Source: Rotaria sordida
Taxonomy: Eukaryota; Rotifera; Eurotatoria; Philodinida; Philodinidae
NCBI GenBank assembly: GCA_905250125.1
Contig: CAJNOL010000623.1
Coordinates: 46,839 to 110,838, forward strand
Direction of reading: 5' to 3'
Length of the DNA stretch: 64,000 bases
A program made the translations under genes and the position numbers. Numbering within the stretch: position 1 is the first letter of the stretch; each line of letters begins with the position of its first letter. This document shows positions 40,973 to 54,378 of the stretch, piece by piece. The notes below the pieces were generated by a model, which saw nothing but the letters and a program-made list of their open reading frames with translations, was not told where the DNA came from and made no database searches.

Positions 40973-41150
40973 TATACAGATACATGTAATTTTCTTTTTT
41001 CTTATAAATTAATAATAAATAAGTCTATGTATCGGTGAGCACATGATATTTTTATGCATGAATGATTTACCGATGAATAGAGTAAGCAAGAGAAAAAAAA
41101 AAGAATGACATCATCATATAATGCATTGACAGTTTGTGTATCTGTTAATA

Positions 41151-42355
41151 ATGGCTTCGTTTTTTACTCCAAAAGGTTTATGGGAGCCTGATAGACTTGT
41201 ATGTAAGTCAGGTCGTGTTGATTTTTTTATTCGACATCGACCATTTGTTTGGAGTCGAACATGTGCAGATTGGTATTCAAATTTAATTTCATCGAGATGG
41301 ATATCTGTATTATCATTAATAATGGCAGTATTTTTACTTAGTTGGACATTTTTTGCTGTTGTTTGGTATATACTTGCTTTATATAATGGAGATTTTTTAC
41401 CTGATCATCTACGTCCAAATACAAATCATCGTCCATGTCTTGTTAATGTTGGAAATAGTTTTTTAGCTTTTTTTCTTTTTTCATTAGAAACACAACATAC
41501 AATTGGTTATGGATATAGACATGTTAATGATGAATGTAAAGCTGGAGTTATTTTATTAATGATTCAATCAGCTAGTGGTGCTTTAATAACAATTTATGTT
41601 GGTGGTATTGTTTTTAATAAATTAGCAAGACCAAAACAACGAATGAAAGTATTAACATTTAGTGAACGAGCAGTTGTTGCACCACGTGATGGACAATTAT
41701 GTTTTATGTTTAAAGTTGGTGCGTTCTATGTTTATTAGTTTATTTAAAGTCAACAAACAAAAAAAATCATTTTGTATTTATTTATTTTTTTGTTGTAGGA
41801 AATAATATTGTTACTCAATTAACACGTCCTGCTATTCGAGTTATTTATTATAAATTACAACCAAAATCTTCAGGTGAAATAGTACCAATTGAAAATTTTG
41901 ATATGCCTGTACATCCTTCAAATACAAATTTAATGTTATTATGTCCATTAGTTATTGAACATAAAATTGATCAATCATCACCACTTTATCCTGTATCACC
42001 AACAAAACTTTATAATTCAGATGGTAATGGTGCTGATGCATTTGAAATTGTTGTTATTATTGAAGGAACAATGGAAACAACTGGTGATGCATGTCAATAT
42101 CGAACAAGTTATAAACCACGAGAAATTCTTTGGGGTTTTCGTTTTAAACAAACTAGTTTTACATTAGAAAATGGTAAAATTAATTTTGATATGACAACAT
42201 TTGAAGAATTTGAACCAGTTAATATGGATGGATATGTAGGAATAGGTAAAGGACCAAAATTATTTGCACCAGATTTATCAAATAAAATTCATCCACGAAG
42301 AAAACGAAGAAAATTTACTTCGATAAATGAATCACCAATACGTGTTAATGCATAA
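41151..42355 (+). CDS. Inward-rectifier potassium channel (Kir family)
   Basis: Tetrameric K+ channel subunit of the plasma membrane, gated by PIP2. Two exons, 41151-41718 and 41799-42355, 374 residues. Order: cytoplasmic N-terminus with RLVCKSGRVDFF, TM1 (about 52-75), extracellular Cys96 and Cys129 (the conserved Kir pair), pore helix and filter FSLETQHTIGYGYR (T117-G121), TM2 (about 132-155), PIP2-type basic stretch ARPKQR, then the cytoplasmic Ig-like domain (FSERAVVAPRDGQLCFMFKV ... YKPREILWGFRF). At the position of Kir2.1 Asp172 (QSIVGCIID) this channel has Thr147 (QSASGALIT), so classic strong rectification is unlikely. Translation from a GTG at 41136 is not needed; the first ATG is at 41151. 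The basic C-terminus (HPRRKRRK) may be a trafficking signal. Start and family are sure. Confidence 0.95.
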
Positions 42356-44328
42356 TTATTCTTTTTCGATTTCCTGAAAAATTTAATTTTTGTTTTAGAA
42401 AAAGAATTCATGTTAATGAGAGTTATAAAAAGATTTTACTAAAAAACTATTCTTTTTCTTTTTCTTTGAAATCATTGTTTTTTTTTAAAGTTTCGATTTA
42501 TGTTGATATTTAAATAAATATAAAAACAATGTGAGCCTATGATAATTTATTTTTCACAACTAATGACGAGAGAATATTTTTAATCTATCAGTTGCTTTTG
42601 AAACGCAACTTACTGGATTATAAAGTATCGATCATTCTGATTCCGAATATGATCATAATAAATTCCCCTTAGGTTTTTATATGTTGGTTTTCTAGAGTAA
42701 GAAATTTTTTGCCACTCTAGAAAACCAGCATATGAAGACCTAATAGAATTTCTTATGGTCATATTCGATACCAGAATGGTCGATACCTCACAATACAATA
42801 GCTTTCGTTAAAAAAAAGCGATTGATCAGTTGAAAACTTTCCCATTGTGTGATCAGAGTACTCTGCTGACGGTACGTCGCAAGAACCTGTGGGGACTTAA
42901 TGAATTTTTAGCATTGGACTGTAAAATGCTTCTAAATGCTTAACCAAGATCCTATGACATACTGGCAATTGGATACCATTAATTCAGTATATTCACTAGG
43001 GATAAGTGCACATACAATCTTTGATTGATTACTTGTTATCAACAAGTCATTGTAATTATTCCAACCAAAGAAATAAATCGGTCGATGCACAAGAAAATCA
43101 TGCAAATCGGATTACTTTCATACATAATATTCAAAAAACACTGTTGAACATTGTTCTTAGAGCATGACATAACGTTAGGTGTATCCAAAAAGGTGATGAA
43201 ATATTGAAGCGACAGTGAAACTTCATCAATCACTGTCTGTTCTTCTTTGTGTGCATAGTATACCTTAAGTTTATCCGTGCATGGCTGTGAGCTATTACTT
43301 GGTAGGTGTGGATGTAGAACGAGAGATCACCTATACCGACAAAAAAATATCAGACGAAAAGGTATAGCTCAGGGTTGAAAGTATCTGTGATAAAAAGATA
43401 TCTGTTATAATTCTTATCGTTTTACAGAAAATGAAAATTTCCTGAAAAGTATTGCATTTCAAGACACTTCAAATACAGCTGAGTACTTATCCTAACAATG
43501 TCTATATTTTCAGAACAGATTTTCCGTTCGAGCTGGAGTTTTCAATTTCTTCATTACTTTACTAGATCTATCTACAGTAAAAAGTATCAACTACATTGAT
43601 GACACCGACTGAGCCACATTAATCGCAGCTTATATGAAATGGTTCCTATGGATAGACCAAAAATTCAGTGAAGCAGTCATAACTTTTGATCAATTCGCTA
43701 TAAGTCCGAACTCTTTTAGAAATTTTCTTACCTCAACATGTTGTATTGAACGAGATGTGAAAGAGCTAAAATGAAGTTGTGCATCTCGAGTATTTACCTT
43801 GTCAGTCATCCCATAGTTTATTCTTCGATGTTCAAATGTGTAGATACACATAAACCATTATCATTTTTAGGTTCAAATTTTATCTCTTTTGAAAATTTTT
43901 ATAACACAATCAAGCTGTATCATTCACATACATTGGAGAAAAATGTTCGTACAATTCAAAAAGAAAACGTTTTTTTTTTTGCTAATAGGTAAAAGGTATT
44001 CAATCTCGAAATCTACATCGGAGTCAACTAAATGTCCTACTAGTTTTATGGGTTTTCAATTTATCATAATTCTTCTATTTAAGAATATTGACTATTATAA
44101 ATTTTTGTCAAAAGTATTCTATGCAGATGTCATCGTACATTTATCTAAGCTGTTACATTTAGTACATCAAGCAAATATTCTTGAAAAAAAAAGTGAAAAC
44201 AAACAGCAAGCATACACACATAGATAAGCATTATTTCTTGTCATAACAAGATTTATCATCTAAAGAGTGTTATAATAACAAATACATAAAACAAGAACGA
44301 AAAAAAAAAAAAGAAAAGAAAAGATGTG
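42356..44328. other. Intergenic between converging Kir and zinc-finger genes, with one foldback element
   Basis: No gene is recognised in this 2-kb stretch. The first part contains AATAAA-type signals for Kir (about 42510-42520) and a 0.3-kb foldback element (42556-42857). The rest is of more mixed base composition than the surroundings, suggesting old inserted sequence, but no domain or boundary was found. Confidence 0.6.
42556..42857. mobile_element. Foldback/MITE-like element, copy 2
   Basis: Inverted repeat centred near 42706, with a 14-bp perfect inner pair TGGTTTTCTAGAGT (42685-42698) and its complement (42714-42727). Arms extend to the tips, with GAGAGAATATTTTTAATC on the left and AAAACTTTCCCATTG on the right. 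The tips and the inner CCCCTTAGG resemble the element at 35.5-35.8 kb. It lies about 200 bp downstream of the Kir stop codon. No coding capacity. Confidence 0.7.
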
Positions 44329-47024
44329 TCATGGAGAAGCATCAGCTAAAACAGGATTTAATTTTAAATTAATTTTGACTTGTTTTGTGACTCGTCGAGT
44401 AACAGGTAAATAAACCATACATGGTACAAATGTATGTGAAAATTTTGGATCTTCACTTTCAAGTAAAAATGGTTGTAAACCAGCATTTGTTTCTGTTAAT
44501 GAATTAAAACGTTTTGTTGGTTTATTTTGATTATCAGTTGATGCTTGACTTAAACTTCTTTTACGTTTTAATTTATCATCATTACTATCAGTTTCATCTT
44601 CTAATTGTTCCGTATTAACAAGTGGTAAAAATGGATTTGAATTTTCATTTATAGCTGCTGCTCGTTGCATAAATTCAATTAATGTTTGATATGTTGGATC
44701 TGATGTATCATTATGTATTGTTTGCATATGAAATAAATATAAATATGTTGTTGAAAAATCTTTTTTACATAATGAACAATATGTATTTGAATTATCAATA
44801 TTTTCATTAATTTGTTCTTGTGTTTCAGTACTTTTTATACCATGTACTTTTGCTAATATTAGAAAAAAAAATAACAACAACAACAACAATAATAAATATT
44901 TTGATTGAAAAGATTTTATTTTATTTAATAAATTTACCTTTATGAGTTTTAAGAAAATATTTATTACAAACTTGTTTATTACATATTTCACATACAACTC
45001 TATCAGCCATTTTAGCACAAAAATATGAATCATTAACAATTCCATATGGTGGTTGAGATGATTGACCAGTAACAATTTTTTGAGCTAGTTGACTACTTGT
45101 ATCAACAAATGGTGATAAAAATCCAAGATTATTTGATGATATAATTGGAGAAGATGATGATACAATTTTTTCATTTTTTTCATTCGGATGAAATGTTTTC
45201 ATATGCATACGATATAGAGATTTATTACGAAATTCTTGTTCACATATATTACAACGACGAATTGGTCGTTGACGAGATAATTTTGGTGATGATGATGATG
45301 ATGATGATGTTGATTTAATATTTATATTTGGTGACGATGGAATAGGAAAAAGACTTTTAATATCTGATGGTCCAGGATAAAATGGATTTAATAAAAGTGT
45401 ATTTGAATGATTTGATGGAGCTAAAAAATAAATTTCGAAGAAATTTTATCGAAAAAAATTTTTGTATTTTACTTTGAATAGATGGTGATGGTCGATTTGA
45501 AGTAGTTTTGACCGGAGTTTCATTGGTACTTTTTTGTAAAGATTTTATATAATCAGTATAAACACCATGACATTCACCTTTATGTTTCTATAAAATTATC
45601 ATATTTAACATAATTCATTTGGAAAATATTGTAAGATAAAATAGTATTTTATATATTGTAAAAAGTATTTTTTGACCTCTTTTTTTTCTCCTTCAGGCTA
45701 GGTCATTATAGGACACCCTTACTAACGAATTGTTTATTTTCTCTTTTCAATAAACATTGGTATGTGAATTGAAATTCATTCATATGTTCGTTTGTGCTTC
45801 TGAATAAATAAGCTTATTAAAAGTCAGATAAGCTCTTCTGTTCTTTTCAATATATCTACATATACTCAACTATTAATACAACTACTCTTTTCTTCTTCTT
45901 CTTTTTCTTCGTCTTTCTTTTCAATATTTATATTAGAACATCGAAAAAATACCGATTCGCCTTAGATAAAGAATATAAAATATCTGAACAAAATTAAACA
46001 TCACATTTCTAAACAAGCTAATCTCTACAAATATAGCAACACATTCAATCTATTAGTGTATATGTTTAATAATATTTTTTTTAATAGTTAAAAATAAAAA
46101 TAAATAAATGTAATTTTAATTAACACTTACACGAAGATAATATTTATTACAAAAATGTTTTTGACAAATCTAAAAATTAAAAGAAAAAAAATCAAACAAG
46201 ACAGAATTTTCAAAAAAAAAAATGTTTTATTTTCGTTCAACAAACCTCACAATAATCTTCACTTTTTTTTTCAACTGTTTTAGTATTATTATTATCATTA
46301 TTATTATTATTATTAATATTATTAATAGGTGATGTTTGTTGACTACTAATTAAAGGTAATGGTTGTTCATTGGATAAACATGGCGATGATGGAGACAACG
46401 AAACATTACCATTATCATTATTTTCTGTTAATGATAATGGTGATACCATATTAAATCCGCCATGTTTTTTAACAAAATGTGTTTTAAGAAAATATTTATT
46501 ACAAAATGAACGTTCACATAAATTACAATAGACTTCTTGTTGTTGTCGAAGATTGTTGTTATCATTATTATTATTATTATTATTATTTGAAATATATTCT
46601 TCTGGTGATGATTGATGACCATTAATTAAATCTATGTAATTAAGAATTTTAATAAAGATTTCTTATTGAATAAAAAACCGAAAAAAAAAATTTCTGTTTT
46701 TTTTTTACTTGTTGATTCATCGATAATTAACTCTTGTCGTTGAATTCCGTCATCATCACTTGTAACACTTGAAAAATAATAATAATAATAAATTCTTTTA
46801 TTGTTGTTGTTGTTGTTTTTTTTTTATATATATTAATTAACTTACCGATTTGGCTTAATTTGTTTTCGTCGATTAGCTGATTTAAATAATTCATTATTCG
46901 TGATTTTATTATTAGATATAGATAAATCATTGATTTCATCTTCTTTTATTGTTGAATTATTGTCACCAATCATTATTGATTCTTCTTCTTTTAATCTATA
47001 CGCGTCTTCAATGATGATCATCAA
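44329..47024 (-). CDS. C2H2 zinc-finger protein, MEP-1-like
   Basis: Probable nuclear regulator; MEP-1 proteins work with Mi-2/NuRD chromatin complexes in worms and flies. Seven exons: 46846-47024, 46709-46767, 46246-46631, 46131-46169, 45473-45587, 44938-45420 and 44329-44852; 594 residues. Five C2H2 fingers in order: YCNLCERSFCNKYFLKTHFV, YCEICQKHFCNKYYLRKHK, RCNICEQEFRNKSLYRMHMK, VCEICNKQVCNKYFLKTHK (followed by AKVHGI) and YCSLCKKDFSTTYLYLFHMQ. The repeated FCNKYFLKTHK...HGI form is typical of MEP-1. Two fingers are split by introns. Between fingers are Asn and Ser runs coded by trinucleotide repeats. A basic KRKR and PTKR segment near the C-terminus may be a nuclear signal. The zinc-finger call is sure; the MEP-1 assignment is moderate and from memory of the motif. 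Confidence 0.8.
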
Positions 47025-50000
47025 GCAAAAACAAAAAAAAAACCGATGAGATAAAGAACAGAGAAAAAAAATACATATATGTACAATAGAACAAGAGAGA
47101 GAAGATTTATTAGTTTTGTTCTATATGAGGATCAGAAAAAGAAAACTCTCTCTCTCTCTCTCTCTGTCTCTTTTGCAATCGTTTCTCATCTATTTATTAG
47201 TACCACTAGAAGCAAAACGCCAAGACGCCCATCTTCTTTTTTTTTTCTTTTTCTTTCGAAATCAAACAACCCCGTTGGCTCATCATCATTATCGTCTAAC
47301 AGGCACGCGTTATGGTACTGCCCGATATTTTCATATGTATAAGGAAAAAGAAAACACGGATATTGAAGGAACAAACGGAAGTAACATACAGATCTAATTG
47401 AAAAATGAGAAAGAAAATGATCAACATCTGGTTTATTCTTCTTCTTGTTCTTTTATTTTTTTTGAAAAAGATCAAAAGGTCAAATTCTTGAAATTCTTCG
47501 ATGATATTTTACCGACAAAAAAGAAAAAGAAGTCGTTAGTAGAAGAATAAATTAGGTTAAGATAAAGAAAATCATTTTATATAAAAGATCTTATCTATCT
47601 CGAGGAAATATCTTCAACATATGTAATAAATCAGATAATTTAAGTAGAAACAAATTTCTTTTTTTTTTTCTTTGCTTCTTAGCCAAAAAAACAAATAAAT
47701 CTCAGTTTTTTTTCCCTCTTGAGATAATAATATTCCTTTCTTTTCCTATAATCATATCCATTGACATATCATTTCTTCAAATATCTCCCCATACGACTTG
47801 TATCATACACTCTGTGTGATGCAACAATGAATAAGATAGAAGAATAACGTATAGATATACACATTGCAGATGAAAATATTCTTTTTCCTTTCTATATGGA
47901 TAAGACTAACATATAGCATGTCTCATTCGATGATACAAATAATAAATCTTGGAAAACAAGCAGCCACTCCAACAAAATGAAAACATAACATACAGAAGAA
48001 GGGGAAAAAAAAGGCTTACTCGGATGTTTATTTAAAGCAATCAGCCGAAATGATGATAGACAATGTTCGTTGAGTCTTCTGTTTTGCTGATAAATAATCG
48101 ACTTTTAACGGTTCATATCTTGCTATTTGAGAATGATTAGAACAATATGGTAGCGGAAAAAGACAACCTTTTCTTTTTTAAATTAACTACTACTTCACAT
48201 AAATATATATACATAATATGTATATATATATATATATGTGAATAAATTATATATTCATTTAAGAAAAGAAAAAAAAAAGGAAAGAATACAAATAATTCAT
48301 TTCAATAAACGAATAATTTTTCAATTTGTATATATATCTATATATAGACATATTCTCGATCGATCTTTCTTTTTAAGCAATAAACATAATCAGAAGACTC
48401 CTTTTTTTTTGTATCTGATGCGAGTAACAGAACGAACGTTTCAATTTCCGTTTCTTGTTGTTTGCAGTCGACCAATAAACTATTATATATAAGATCAATT
48501 CACAATGTATGTGACAAAATAAAAGCAACGCCCGTCCTTCTTATTTTCTTTTATACAAAAGAGAACTATCAATATAAACAATATATTTTCTTTAAAGCTT
48601 GGAAAAAAATATAATTAAAACTCTCAAATGAAACACATATTGAAAAAACAAAACTAAGAGCGATGATAAGAATATTTGAAAACTTAATATCTTCTCTACA
48701 TATTTTCTATATAAGAGTTAAGTTAATTATAATAAACAAATCTTAATATACATACGACACTTGACTTTCGTTTTGCTTAAATTCATTGTCGTATTATCTT
48801 TATTCTCATTGATTGTAAACGTACAGCAGGGCAAAAGACTATACACATATTTATATCAACGTTCTGGTTTTGAATATAAAAAAAAATGAATAGCAAGAAA
48901 AAAAAAAAAAAGACGATTATCGTCTACAAAATCGATAAATTTATTCTCTCTTTTTGTGCATAGAATAGTAAAAGAGCATGATTCAATTTCGATTCTTTCT
49001 TCTTTTTTTTTTCTCATTTCAAAATAAACACCATTTAGTTTCTCTTTTTTTTTACATAAATACATACCCGTATATGTCACCGAACGATATCGCATCTCCT
49101 GTTAGTTATTATTAATTTTTTTTCTTTTCTCCTTTTTTTTTTGTACACATCACGTTCGACGAACAAAAAAATCAAATAGTTTAATGCATACTTCATATAA
49201 ATTTATAATTGGTAATGCTTATTTATTCTGGTATATATTTCAATTAACATATGGATTAATATTATAGTTAAAAACAATGTTTGACATCTCAAGTAAAATC
49301 GGTATATGTTTATTTGAATAACGAAAGAAAAAAAAATCTTGCCGATAACAGGTGCCATTTTGTTAGAGTGACACAAATATCAACGATTATACTAGAGAAT
49401 GAATTTGACATTTTCGAAGTGAGAAAGAGAACGGCCTTTAATGGTTGATTTTTATTTTTTTTAAAAATAAATGAAAGAGACACCCAGTGATTATGTTGAT
49501 ATATATACTGAAATGTATTTTTCAACAGTATAGGTATTTAATCATATATAAACATGATTGGTGTTAAAAAGAAAATAAAAAATAGATTGAATCTCACAGT
49601 TTGATTTTATATACGATTTAATATTTTGAAAAGCAACAAGGACACAAATTAATATCAAGGCTTTTCATAACTCATTGTACTCATATAAGTTCAATACATC
49701 GCTTAAAGTGTTAGCACAATAGCGTTTGATTTCAAGAAATGCAATGACTTCGTCATATCTACCTAATATATCTTTAATATATTGATTTTCTTTCTATGCA
49801 TGTCGTATAATAATAGTAAATGATAAAATGATTTAAGTTGAAACGAAGTGTGAGTATGGATTATTGACAAACAATTTATGTAGTTTGTCTAGAGTCTTTT
49901 TTTTGTGAATACAAAAAAAAAAAAAGAAGAAATTTTTCAATCCTTATTTACTCATTTTTTTGTCGTATGCAAAAAAAAAAAAGAAATTCTATAACATTTG

Positions 50001-50343
50001 CACTAGTGATAACAATAAAAATTATTATTTTCAACGAAGTATACTTTAAACTATTGAAATAAAAATATACATACAGTTATCAATATTTTCATGACAAACA
50101 AATGTATATATTTCTCATGAAAAAAAAATTAAACGAATGATCTAATTATGAATATTATTGTAATTTTTGAAAATATAAAATGTTTTTTGTATTATTATCA
50201 ATATAACTCATTTGCTCAGACTTTATCTTTATAATATTATCTATATATGCATGTGTCATGATCGTTATCTTGCCTTGTTTTAAGGTAGGTGATGTTTCGA
50301 TAGTGATATTGTATTCTTTTCCAACAAAAACATCTCATATACC
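47025..50343. other. Intergenic, no gene seen
   Basis: This 3.3-kb stretch lies between the starts of the divergent zinc-finger gene and tetraspanin 1. It has a (CT)n run at about 47146-47165, TA repeats near 48205-48240 and many A/T tracts. Open frames at 47.1-47.4, 48.2-48.5, 48.9-49.1 and 49.3-49.5 kb are Lys/Phe-rich and without domain or splice support. Confidence 0.6.
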
Positions 50344-51147
50344 ATGATGCGTCTTTCGTGTGGTGTCCAAATTTCACGTATAGTTTTGCTTGTTTTAAAT
50401 ATTTTATTTATTCTATTTGGTTTTGCATTATTGGGCTTTGGTATTTATCTTAAAGTAAGCAAAAAATTTGATGTTGCATTATCAGATCATATTAGTGCAC
50501 AAATTATTGGTGGAGATGCTATTGAAGTTGTTGGAATAATCTTGATTATTACCGGTATTTTTACAGTAATTTTATCTGTATTCGGTTGTTTAGGTATGAG
50601 AAGAAGAAAAAAAAGTGATAATTATATTTCAAAATAAAATTATTTTTATTTTTATTTTTAAGGTGCTTTATTCAAAAATCGGCTCTTTCTCTATTTATAT
50701 GCAATAATTCTTAGTATTTTAATGATTTTAGAATTAGCTGTATTTATTACAACAATGAGTTCTCGTGTTCGTGTACGTAATAGTTATGAATCTGGTCTTT
50801 GGAAAGTATTTAGTAATGCATATGATAGTCATCAACAAGATCTCATTAAATCCGTAGAAGATTTAGAACTAGAATTCAAATGTTGTGGTGTTACGGATGA
50901 TAGTGATTATAAAAAAGTAAATTATACAGTTCCTGCATCATGTCATGAAGATCAATTATTCTCTAAACCTATATTTGAAAAAGGTTGTGCTGATGCAATT
51001 ATTGATTGGATATGGGATGAATTACCAATAATCGGTGGTATCGTAGGTACTATAATACTTATTGAAATTTTTGGAGTTATCTCTTCGGTTGCATTGGCTG
51101 TTGCTATTTCACATTATTCATATGGAGAACTTTATGCAAAGTTATAA
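50344..51147 (+). CDS. Tetraspanin, copy 1
   Basis: Four-pass membrane organiser that builds protein microdomains. Two exons, 50344-50593 and 50663-51147, joined through a split Gly codon; 244 residues. TM1 (about 11-35), small loop, TM2 (about 62-83), TM3 (about 90-112), large loop with the hallmark CCG (EFKCCGVTDDSDY), PASC and KGC (four Cys, two predicted disulfides) and one NYT glycosylation site, then TM4 (about 207-232). An N-terminal RLSCGVQISR precedes TM1. Either ATG of the start MM could be used. Copy 2 lies 2.4 kb downstream with the same structure. Confidence 0.93.
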
Positions 51148-53502
51148 TTTGACTAAAATACAAAAAGAAATTTTTTTTTGCTTCAGTTGTTATTCATAAG
51201 AATATATTTAATTGTTTTATATATTAATAATAAAATTGATACTCGTAATGATCTATTTGATTAAGTATAAAATTTATGCACTGTTGTGATAACTTGTAAG
51301 AAATACAAAAATGAAATTTTACATTGAAAACATGTATATGTTTTACTCATTTTTATAGATCCTAAAAGTTAATGATATACAACTTAAGATAATCCTTGAA
51401 AGATAAAATTTATATTCTGATTTTCGACGGAAGAATGAAGAAAAGGCAAAAAAGAAAGTGATTATTATGTAAAACTTTCAATTGACTTCAAATTTTCGTT
51501 TATTTCGATCATTTATGTTGATTTACTGCATGATTAGTAATCAAATATGAAAAATGAAATATAAGGTTAATAAGAATAAAGTTGCTTGTGACTCGTCTTT
51601 GTGCCTGCATGTTTATTCTACAAACTCTAATAGATACAAACTATACGATCAATACATAGTAGTATTTTCTTCCGATAGCTATATGATGAGCTTTGAGATC
51701 ATAAATAAAATTTATAATTAATAGAATAAAGGATGCAACTATTGAGAAAAATTTGTCAGAATTTTATCACATGTTCAAAAAAATATCACTGAAGTTTCGA
51801 GATTTTTCTCAGATACGTAGGGTTACTGAAAAGTTTTGATTACATTTTAATAAATGTATAAAAAATAAAGAAATATTATTTAATTTTATCGAATGTTCAC
51901 GATAGTTGCCATAATAATTTATCCAAAGTTCGATCTTTTATAAAAAAAATTTTTATGAGCTCTTTTGACAGCCAAATAAGCTAATCATAATTTCTTTGTC
52001 TGGTCGATTTCAAGAATTTGTTTTAAAATTCAAAGAAATTTTATGGTAGATTATATCAATTGCTTTCAAGTATTACCAGTGATGAGATATAGATTTATTT
52101 TAGATAGATTAATCGCAAGACATTTGATGGTCGCTGATTCAGTAAAGATGAATTGTTAAAAATTGCGGTTCATGTGAACAGATTTGAATTAAAATTTTGT
52201 TTAGTATATTCTTTAAATAAAATGTTCTTGCTTTTATACACAGTGTAGATAAACACAAGATTCTAGATCATAAGCATTATACAGAAAATTGTCGAAAGCC
52301 TTATGCTCATACAATTTGGAAATCAACAGAGTCATCCAGTACAAAAACTTAAAACTTGTTTATCCATAATTACCATTCTTGTACTCATTCAAGTTTTAAT
52401 AGTTACTTAACAAAAAATAGGCATCAGTATAATATCACAGTCACTATATATCCCAGCCTTTGCACTATATGTTTTTTGTCTAAATGATCGTATCAAGTGT
52501 AATGTAACGGATTAAACAAAGAAAATAATTTTAACCTTTAATCAATCTTAGATGAATCTGAAACAAAAGAATCAGAATATCTGTTGATAAAAAGTGAACA
52601 TATAATGGTTTAGTCTAGTTTCATCTACTAATTAAGATCAATTAGAGAAATTTCTCGATTGATCGACATAATTTTTTTGTCCCATTTTGTCAACAACTTC
52701 TTTCCTTTGACAGATCATATTTTAATAATTAAGCATTTAGCCGACAAGTGGAGGCGCAAATAACAGAGAACACCAAGAATCACTAATTTTGAGGGTGTGA
52801 ATGTTGATCTTCTTTTAATTCACACCCACACCTTTGTTCACATTGTTGATTACATTCATATACAAGATGTTCAGTTTTTGACTTGAAAAGTGAAATTGAA
52901 TCGAATACGAAATTTGTTCATCATCGTTATATGTAATTTATTAATTACTTTATATTCTTATTTCGATAATAGAAATTCAATTAGGCTCATATTTCGTTTA
53001 AAAAAAATATGCAAAGAAATGATGAAAATAATATTATTATATAAAGATTTATCACTCATTCTCAGAGAGATATACAGATTATTCATGCTTGGATTACAAA
53101 TGTATTTAATCTAGTACATTATATTTTCACATCAAATAACCTTGGATGTTGAAATTATTCTGAATAGATAATCCTTGCATGTTGTTATGGTGAAATGAAT
53201 ATGATTTGATTATTATACGTCGATTTTTTGTTTCTTAAACAGTTCAATTTCTATCCAGATTTTTCCTACATTTTTATTAAATAAACTATACTCTAGTATC
53301 ATAAGAAAAGTGTCATATGATACGAAAACATTTTGCTTGTGTAATTACGTCTGAAAAAAAATTATCAAAATGATTACTCATTTTGGATGTTTTATCTATC
53401 TTATATCATCACAGTCAACAATACTATTATCTCTTGCTATATGAAGGCGCATAAATCTCAAATTTTTGGACTTTTTTTCACAAAAACAAGAAAATATCAA
53501 CC
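51148..53502. other. Intergenic between tandem tetraspanins, with a GGGTGTGA hairpin
   Basis: No gene or decayed third tetraspanin copy was seen. A perfect 10-bp hairpin GGGTGTGAAT/ATTCACACCC lies at 52793-52802 and 52818-52827 and resembles one in a twitchin intron at 13.6 kb. The frame at 52890-53114 lacks support. Confidence 0.6.
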
Positions 53503-54302
53503 ATGGTCCAACTTTCATGTGGTGTTCAATGCACACGTGCAGCATTATTTGCATTAAATATTCTTTTTCTTCTTGTTGGTTTTACTGTAATGGGTTTAGG
53601 TATATATATCAAAGTTAATGGAAATTTTAATGCTATCTCGGAAATTTATGGTGTATCAGAAGCACTGGGAAAAGAAGCAATGCAATGGATTGCAGTAGGC
53701 ATGATCATTGTTGGTATATTTACTGCATGTTTAGCTGCATTTGGTTGTTTAGGTATATTATATAAAAAAAAGACAAAGTTGATGAATATAAAAATCCATT
53801 CTATTTAATTTATTTAGGTGCTATTTTACAAAATCGATGTTTTCTATATGCATATTCAGTATTTTTGTCACTAATTATATTCATGGAATTTGCTGCTGTA
53901 ATTGTGACATTAGTATTTCGCAAGGATTTATGGAAAACATATGATTCTGGTTTTATGGAAATATTTCATCATGCTTATAGTCAAAATCAAACAGACACAA
54001 TTAAAATTATTGAAAATTTAGAACATAAATTTAAATGTTGCGGTGTTGATGGTGCTTCTGATTATGCGAAATATGGTTATAAAATTCCTCAATCATGTTA
54101 TATGGATCCATCAATCAAGTCAGTCCTTTATAGTCAAGGTTGTGCTCAAGCTGTTATTATTTGGATATGGAATAAATTACCAATTATAGCTGGAGTATTA
54201 GGAGCAATTCTATTTATTGAATTATTTGGTGTCATTTCATCAATTGTACTTGGTGTTGCCATATCTCATTCAGCCGATACCGCATACTATATTAAATTTT
54301 AA
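53503..54302 (+). CDS. Tetraspanin, copy 2 (tandem paralogue)
   Basis: Two exons, 53503-53752 and 53818-54302, have exactly the same lengths and intron position as copy 1; 244 residues. Start MVQLSCGVQCTRAALFALN. Large loop has KFKCCGVDGASDY, PQSC and QGC, so the same four Cys. A NQT site lies before the CCG motif. TM4 ends LGVAISHSADTAYYIKF. Sequences are clearly related but well diverged, so the duplication is older than the conversion tract seen in the sphingomyelinases. Its stop lies only 76 bp from the 3' end of ITPK1 on the other strand; an AATAAA is at about 54338. Confidence 0.93.
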
Positions 54303-54378
54303 GGCTGAATTTTTGTCTTCTTGTCTTTTTTTTATTGAATAAATAACGATTAAAAAAAAACAAATATATTTTTTGACA

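Noticed and set aside
41136-41150. Kir start five codons upstream
   Set aside because: The codon at 41136 is GTG, not ATG; the first ATG in frame is 41151.
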